A stretch of DNA of 64,000 bases from Nitrospira sp. (GTDB lineage: Bacteria > Nitrospirota > Nitrospiria > Nitrospirales > Nitrospiraceae), in the NCBI GenBank assembly GCA_030123565.1, contig CP126122.1, positions 558,001-622,000 on the forward strand. The letters are read 5' to 3'. Made by a program: the position numbers and the translations under genes. Positions 60,240 to 64,000 of this stretch are shown here, piece after piece. Position 1 is the first letter of the stretch. Every line of letters starts with the position of its first letter. The notes under the pieces are model-generated. The model was not told the DNA's origin. It worked only from the letters and a program-made list of their open reading frames with translations, and ran no database searches.

Positions 60240-61205
60240 TTATGGAGTGCGAGCGCCGGATTTGGTCGGTGCCGATGGCGGTGAAGCGGGACCGCCCTGG
60301 TTCGTGGGACGGTCGCCCAGTTGGCGTTTGATTTCCTCCAGTTCCTTCCGTAGGTCCTCCACTTCCGTCTCTTTCTGTTTCATCTCGTCTCTGATCTGCT
60401 GGAGGTCGTCCTTCGATGGAGACGCTGTGCCTGGCGCACTCGCTGGAGACGGTTGGGGCTGTGCGGCGGCCGGTGGCGGCGGAGTTTGGAGCGGCAGCGA
60501 CGTCGAGGACGAGGGGAGTTTCGCAAGCACACCATAGTCGATGACGAGGGTGGTGAACCCTTCTTCCGTCGCAAAGGCCGGTGTATAGATATCCGGGCGC
60601 AGGACCGATTCCGGCACGAAGCGAACGGTGTGGTTTCTCAATCCTGTTGGGTCGGGAAGGCGGCGATTCGGCATGTCGATGCTGTCGGCCGGCTCCGGTC
60701 GATGGTGAAATTGAAGCAAGGTGAGATAGAGGGATCGGCCATACACAAACAGTCTGCCCGCGGTCGTGCTTTCCGATGCACGGTATGCAGGGGGGTCCGA
60801 TGACCCGACTCCAGCCCCCGTACGTTCCCTGTAGGGGGCGTCCTCAGTCCGTGACAAACGAAAACCGATCTGCTGATCCGCGGCGGCTTGGCTCAATCCC
60901 TTTGCGATCGCCGGGGCGAGAAAGGTGATATCGGCTTGGGAGAATGCCGCGACGATCGGCTTTTGGCCCATGCCGAAGGACTGCAACAGGCCGTTGTCTT
61001 CGCGTACAGTCACGCCCTGTAACACTCGGGCGATCAGCTGAGAGTCGAGCCGAATGGGATGCGCCGCTTGGAATTGGCGAGTGGGGATGCGCTCGAGATA
61101 TACCGCCCCTTGAGGCGATTCCAAAATCGCCATATCGAGTTGTGAGCCGGTCTTGCAGCCGGCGATGAGCAGCGTCAACAGCAGAACCAGGATGGAGGGT
61201 CGCAT
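60240..61205 (-). CDS. Hypothetical lipoprotein with C-terminal coiled coil
   Basis: 321 residues. Lipobox LIAGC (Cys17) after a short hydrophobic signal. The middle part (about 20-220) is a folded domain that I do not recognise, with SQADITFLAPAIAKGLSQAAADQQIGFRLSR and GRLFVYGRSLYLTLLQF (in parts). Then a Pro/Ala-rich linker and a heptad coiled coil KDDLQQIRDEMKQKETEVED, ending in a Pro/Ser/Thr tail. AAAGGAC precedes the ATG. It converges with the ANTAR gene (9 bases apart) and diverges from the porin leader. Confidence 0.65.
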   Translation of the reverse strand: MRPSILVLLLTLLIAGCKTGSQLDMAILESPQGAVYLERIPTRQFQAAHPIRLDSQLIARVLQGVTVREDNGLLQSFGMGQKPIVAAFSQADITFLAPAIAKGLSQAAADQQIGFRLSRTEDAPYRERTGAGVGSSDPPAYRASESTTAGRLFVYGRSLYLTLLQFHHRPEPADSIDMPNRRLPDPTGLRNHTVRFVPESVLRPDIYTPAFATEEGFTTLVIDYGVLAKLPSSSTSLPLQTPPPPAAAQPQPSPASAPGTASPSKDDLQQIRDEMKQKETEVEDLRKELEEIKRQLGDRPTNQGGPASPPSAPTKSGARTP

Positions 61206-61300
61206 GAATAGTCCTTTCGCACGATCGAACAGGCGAACGACGGCAGTCTATCACAGAGTGTGGTGGTATCGGCGGGGGGAGGAACGAGTCGGCCCCTCGC

Positions 61301-61330
61301 TTGACAGGAGGAGGATGGGGAGCGTATACA
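61301..61330 (+). promoter_or_regulatory. Sigma70 promoter of the porin/urt leader
   Basis: TTGACA (61301-61306), 18-base spacer, TATACA (61325-61330). Transcription would start near 61337, about 20 bases before the first hexaloop hairpin, giving a leader of about 170 bases. Confidence 0.7.
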
Positions 61331-61354
61331 CCTCCGCTGTATGCGCGGAAGGTA

Positions 61355-61412
61355 AGGACAATGACGTCCTGAACTGGCGCAGACAGCGGTAAGCAGAGGA
61401 CAACGACGTCCT
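61355..61412 (+). promoter_or_regulatory. Tandem hexaloop RNA hairpins, ANTAR target
   Basis: Hairpin 1: AGGAC (61355-61359), loop AATGAC (61360-61365), GTCCT (61366-61370). Hairpin 2: AGGAC (61397-61401), loop AACGAC (61402-61407), GTCCT (61408-61412). Both loops have six bases with A first and G fourth, the two bases required for ANTAR binding; the stems are identical. A 26-base linker separates them. Hairpin 2 shares its 3' arm with the following terminator, so only one of the two can form. Confidence 0.85.
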
Positions 61413-61451
61413 TTTGGTCCGACGGTTGGACCGGAAGGGCGTTTTTTTTTT
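61406..61451 (+). terminator. Intrinsic terminator in the porin/urt leader
   Basis: Stem of 15 pairs including three G-U pairs: left arm 61406-61420, loop GACGGTT, right arm 61428-61442, running into an unbroken T-run to 61451. It is the only textbook intrinsic terminator I found in the window. Its left arm takes up the whole 3' arm of hexaloop hairpin 2, as in NasR, EutV and AmiR-type attenuators. Confidence 0.85.
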
Positions 61452-61452
61452 G

Positions 61453-61509
61453 CCTGCCGCCCTCCGGTTCGGTTCATTCGAATCGTGCTTAACCAGGAGG
61501 GCTGGCAGG
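61453..61509 (+). promoter_or_regulatory. Hairpin sequestering the porin ribosome-binding site
   Basis: CCTGCCGCCCTCC (61453-61465) pairs over 13 positions with GGAGGGCTGGCAGG (61496-61509, one bulged T at 61503), covering the AGGAGG site up to the base before the ATG. Inside, GGTT/AACC (61466-61469 and 61491-61494) and CGGTTC/GAATCG (61470-61475 and 61480-61485) continue the stem. It begins right after the terminator T-run. Confidence 0.65.
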
Positions 61510-62877
61510 ATGAATGCACGAATGTCCGGAGGAACCGTCCTCGGGGCGGTCATGATGATCGTCACCGTGGCGGTTCCGGCCTATGCGCAGGATCAGAGTG
61601 CCGGAGAGGCGGCCGGCGCCGGTCGTCTGAGCCGAGAGACGGAGACCCCGCCCGCGGTGATTTGTGGAGGTTGTGTGACCCCTACCTTTGCCGGCGAGGG
61701 CAAGGGCAGCATCGTTCCCTACGGTCGCATCGAATTGGATGCGATCTACAGCAATAGGAATACCAACCCGCTCGACCCAGGTCAATTCAACGGGTATGCG
61801 ACCGCGGCAGGAAAGAGCAGCAATGCGTCGTCCACGCTCAACCCCCGGTACAGCGTGTTCGGACTGCGTGCCGACCGGACGGACGGGAAACATGTGCTCA
61901 CCGGCGTCGTGGAAGCGGACTTCTACAGCCAGACCGACAATGCGGGCAACATCTCGCCCCGCCTGCGGTTGGCGAACGTCAAATATTCTCCGAACAACAG
62001 TCGGACCACCATCACAGCAGGAATGGATTGGACGCCGATCATGGCCTCCCATCCGAACCTGATCGATTTTTCCATCATGGGCTACAATGGGAATCTCTGG
62101 CAGCGTCTGCCGCAAATCACCCTCAAACATCAATTCACGGACAATGTGAACGGCTTGCTGACGGTCATGCGGTTCGAACGAGGCCTGTCGGCGATCCAGC
62201 CGCAGACTCAGCGGCGCCCGTTTCAAGGCGCCGGCGCGGCGACGGTGGCGCCGGGAAGTTGCGGAGGAAACGGATTCGCCTGTTCCGAAAACGCCTTCAA
62301 CGATCCGGTGCAGATGCCCTACGTCGGCACCCGCTTCGCCTACATGGGCACGGGCCAACAGCAGGGCCTGATGGTCGCACTCAACGCGGCTTTCCGGCAT
62401 TACCGGTCCGCGCCGACCGCCGGGGGAATTCCTTCCGGCCAGGACATCAACTCGTATCTCGTGGGCGCCGAGTTCGCGGTGCCGCTGACCGCCAGGCTGA
62501 AATTCACCGGCGAGATCGCCTATGGACAGGCGTTGGGCGTGGAGTTTTTCCGCTTCGGACAGGAGCGGAACCTGGGCACAGGCAAGGCGATCCGCACCCT
62601 GGTCGGATGGGGCGAGTTGGATTATGCCTATGACCGGCGACACACCTTCATCGCCGGCTATGGATTCGACAATCCGCTGAATTCGGATTTACGGGGAACG
62701 ACCGCCGGGCCGGATACGCAGTATCTGCTCAACCATCGGACCTATCTGACGGCCGTCCGCCACATTTGGGGAGACCTGTATGCGTCGTTTGAGTGGAATC
62801 ACCTCATGACCGAATGGTCCACTGGTGAGCATTTTTCCGGAGACAATTTCATGCTCTCGACCTGGTACAACTTCTAG
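61510..62877 (+). CDS. Outer-membrane porin
   Basis: 455 residues. A signal peptide ([15 protein letters not shown]) is followed by an N-terminal polar segment and an alternating beta-strand barrel with [41 protein letters not shown] (in parts), GMDWTPIMA and the final strand ending FMLSTWYNF, a terminal Phe as in BAM substrates. It lies directly ahead of urtA and behind the ANTAR-controlled leader, so a role in letting urea or small amides through the outer membrane is likely; FmdC-like porins hold this place in urt clusters. Start ATG 61510 is fixed by AGGAGG. Confidence 0.8.
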   Translation: MNARMSGGTVLGAVMMIVTVAVPAYAQDQSAGEAAGAGRLSRETETPPAVICGGCVTPTFAGEGKGSIVPYGRIELDAIYSNRNTNPLDPGQFNGYATAAGKSSNASSTLNPRYSVFGLRADRTDGKHVLTGVVEADFYSQTDNAGNISPRLRLANVKYSPNNSRTTITAGMDWTPIMASHPNLIDFSIMGYNGNLWQRLPQITLKHQFTDNVNGLLTVMRFERGLSAIQPQTQRRPFQGAGAATVAPGSCGGNGFACSENAFNDPVQMPYVGTRFAYMGTGQQQGLMVALNAAFRHYRSAPTAGGIPSGQDINSYLVGAEFAVPLTARLKFTGEIAYGQALGVEFFRFGQERNLGTGKAIRTLVGWGELDYAYDRRHTFIAGYGFDNPLNSDLRGTTAGPDTQYLLNHRTYLTAVRHIWGDLYASFEWNHLMTEWSTGEHFSGDNFMLSTWYNF

Positions 62878-62906
62878 CCCGGACGGGTGACGAAAGGAGC
62901 AGAAGG

Positions 62907-64000
62907 ATGAACGCGCAGAATCCATCGAGTGCGGATGAGACGATCGCCGATAACAGGCAGACAGGACTGCCGTCACGGCGCGAATTCCTGCTGCAGAGTT
63001 CGCGAACCGCGGCCGGCATCGGGGTGGCGGCCTTGCTGGGCAACCTGGGCCAGTGGGCGCTGTCCTATGGAGCCGACAAGGAGCCGATCAAGATCGGGGT
63101 CTTGCATTCGCTCAGCGGCACGATGGCGATCAGCGAAGTGTCCTTGAAGGATGTCGTGTCGATGGCGGTGGAAGCGATCAATGCGAAGGGCGGCGTGCTG
63201 GGCCGCCAACTGAAACCGGTGATCGTCGATCCTGCTTCCAACTGGGACCTGTTCGCGGAGAAGGCCAAACAATTGCTGGTGCAGGACAAGGTGGCGGTGG
63301 TGTTCGGCTGCTGGACGTCGGTTAGCCGGAAATCCGTATTGCCCGTGTTCGAAAAGAACAATGGCTTGCTCTTCTATCCCGTGCAGTACGAAGGCGAAGA
63401 ATGTTCCCGTAACGTCTTCTATACAGGGGCGGCGGTGAATCAGCAGGCGGTACCGGCCGTGGAATATCTGATGGGCAAGGAAGGAGGCGGGTACAAGAAG
63501 TTCTATCTGCTTGGGACCGACTACGTCTATCCGCGGACCACGAACAAAATCCTGCGGGCTATGTTGCTCGCCAAGAAGGTGTCCGCAGCCAACATCATGG
63601 AGGAGTACACGCCGTTTCACCATCAAGATTATCAGACCATCGTGGGGAAGATTAAGAAGTTCGCCGCCGGCGGCGGCGCCTGCGTGATCAGCACCATCAA
63701 CGGCGACAGCAACGTGCCGTTCTACAAAGAATTCGCGAACCAGGGATTGCGGGCGGACGACGCGCCGATTATGGCGTTCAGCGTCGCGGAGGATGAGTTG
63801 CGGGGCATGGACAAGACGGCGCTGGTCGGCCATCTGGCGGCCTGGAATTATTACCAGAGCGTGGACACGCCGCAGAACAAGCAGTTCGTGGCCGACTTCA
63901 AAGCCTACTGCAAAAAGAACAATCTGCCGGACGGCGACAAGCGCGTCACCGACGATCCGATCGAAGCCGCCTACTTCGGTGTACATGTCTGGAAGCAGGC
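62907..64000 (+). CDS. urtA: Urea/short-chain amide ABC transporter substrate-binding protein (partial)
   Basis: 364 codons to the window edge, no stop reached. N-terminal twin-arginine motif SRREFLLQ followed by a hydrophobic [11 protein letters not shown] stretch, so Tat export is likely. The mature part is the UrtA/AmiC-type periplasmic binding fold: [55 protein letters not shown] (in parts), [28 protein letters not shown] and [27 protein letters not shown] precedes the ATG; it follows the porin by 29 bases. urtBCDE are expected downstream. Confidence 0.92.
   Translation, partial: MNAQNPSSADETIADNRQTGLPSRREFLLQSSRTAAGIGVAALLGNLGQWALSYGADKEPIKIGVLHSLSGTMAISEVSLKDVVSMAVEAINAKGGVLGRQLKPVIVDPASNWDLFAEKAKQLLVQDKVAVVFGCWTSVSRKSVLPVFEKNNGLLFYPVQYEGEECSRNVFYTGAAVNQQAVPAVEYLMGKEGGGYKKFYLLGTDYVYPRTTNKILRAMLLAKKVSAANIMEEYTPFHHQDYQTIVGKIKKFAAGGGACVISTINGDSNVPFYKEFANQGLRADDAPIMAFSVAEDELRGMDKTALVGHLAAWNYYQSVDTPQNKQFVADFKAYCKKNNLPDGDKRVTDDPIEAAYFGVHVWKQ

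Noticed and set aside
61414-61509. Longer porin start at 61414
   Set aside because: The added residues come from translating the terminator and hairpin region; the AGGAGG site and signal peptide fit the ATG at 61510.

Overview
The window is a chromosomal segment of a GC-rich Gram-negative bacterium, most likely of the genus Nitrospira (phylum Nitrospirota). This rests on gene content (LPS export, type IV pilus machinery, a porin followed by the urea-type binding protein UrtA), codon usage and the look of the informational proteins; I could not run a database search. Nothing resembles a phage, plasmid, IS element or CRISPR array.

Layout. 1-12.8 kb: a mixed housekeeping region holding a GldA/GldF-like ABC exporter (minus strand), small secreted proteins and lipoproteins, RlpA, a HEAT-repeat protein, then a minus-strand cluster (unknown protein, alpha-glucan phosphorylase, exported HEAT protein, frameshifted membrane-anchored protein), a UvrD-type helicase and a secreted HExxH protein. 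12.8-47.1 kb: the translation/transcription block. It runs tRNA-Tyr/Gly/Thr, tuf, rpmG, tRNA-Trp, secE, nusG, rplKA, rplJL, rpoBC, then str (rpsLG, fusA, a second tuf), S10, spc and alpha operons through rplQ. 47.2-52.3 kb: lptC-lptA-lptB-rpoN-hpf-rapZ. 52.3-57.6 kb: a small DNA-binding protein followed by pilMNOPQ. 57.8-60.2 kb: aroB and a GAF-GAF-ANTAR regulator. 60.2-61.2 kb: a convergent lipoprotein gene. 61.2-64 kb: a regulated leader, a porin and the start of urtA.

The main discovery candidate is the 61.3-61.5 kb leader. It reads in order as a sigma70 promoter, two hairpins with 5-bp stems and six-base loops carrying A at loop position 1 and G at loop position 4 (the ANTAR recognition signature), an intrinsic terminator whose 5' arm uses the 3' arm of the second hairpin, and a further long hairpin that buries the porin Shine-Dalgarno sequence. 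The ANTAR protein is encoded about 1.1 kb upstream. Together they look like a complete antitermination switch for porin plus urea/amide uptake.

Other points: rplJ and rplL form one open frame without an intervening stop, so L10-L12 would be made as a fusion with an internal start for free L12; EF-Tu has a longer switch I lacking the RGITI motif; the two tuf genes are identical in nucleotide sequence up to the last four codons; three tRNAs share a repeated trailer; and one minus-strand gene is split by a single-base frameshift.
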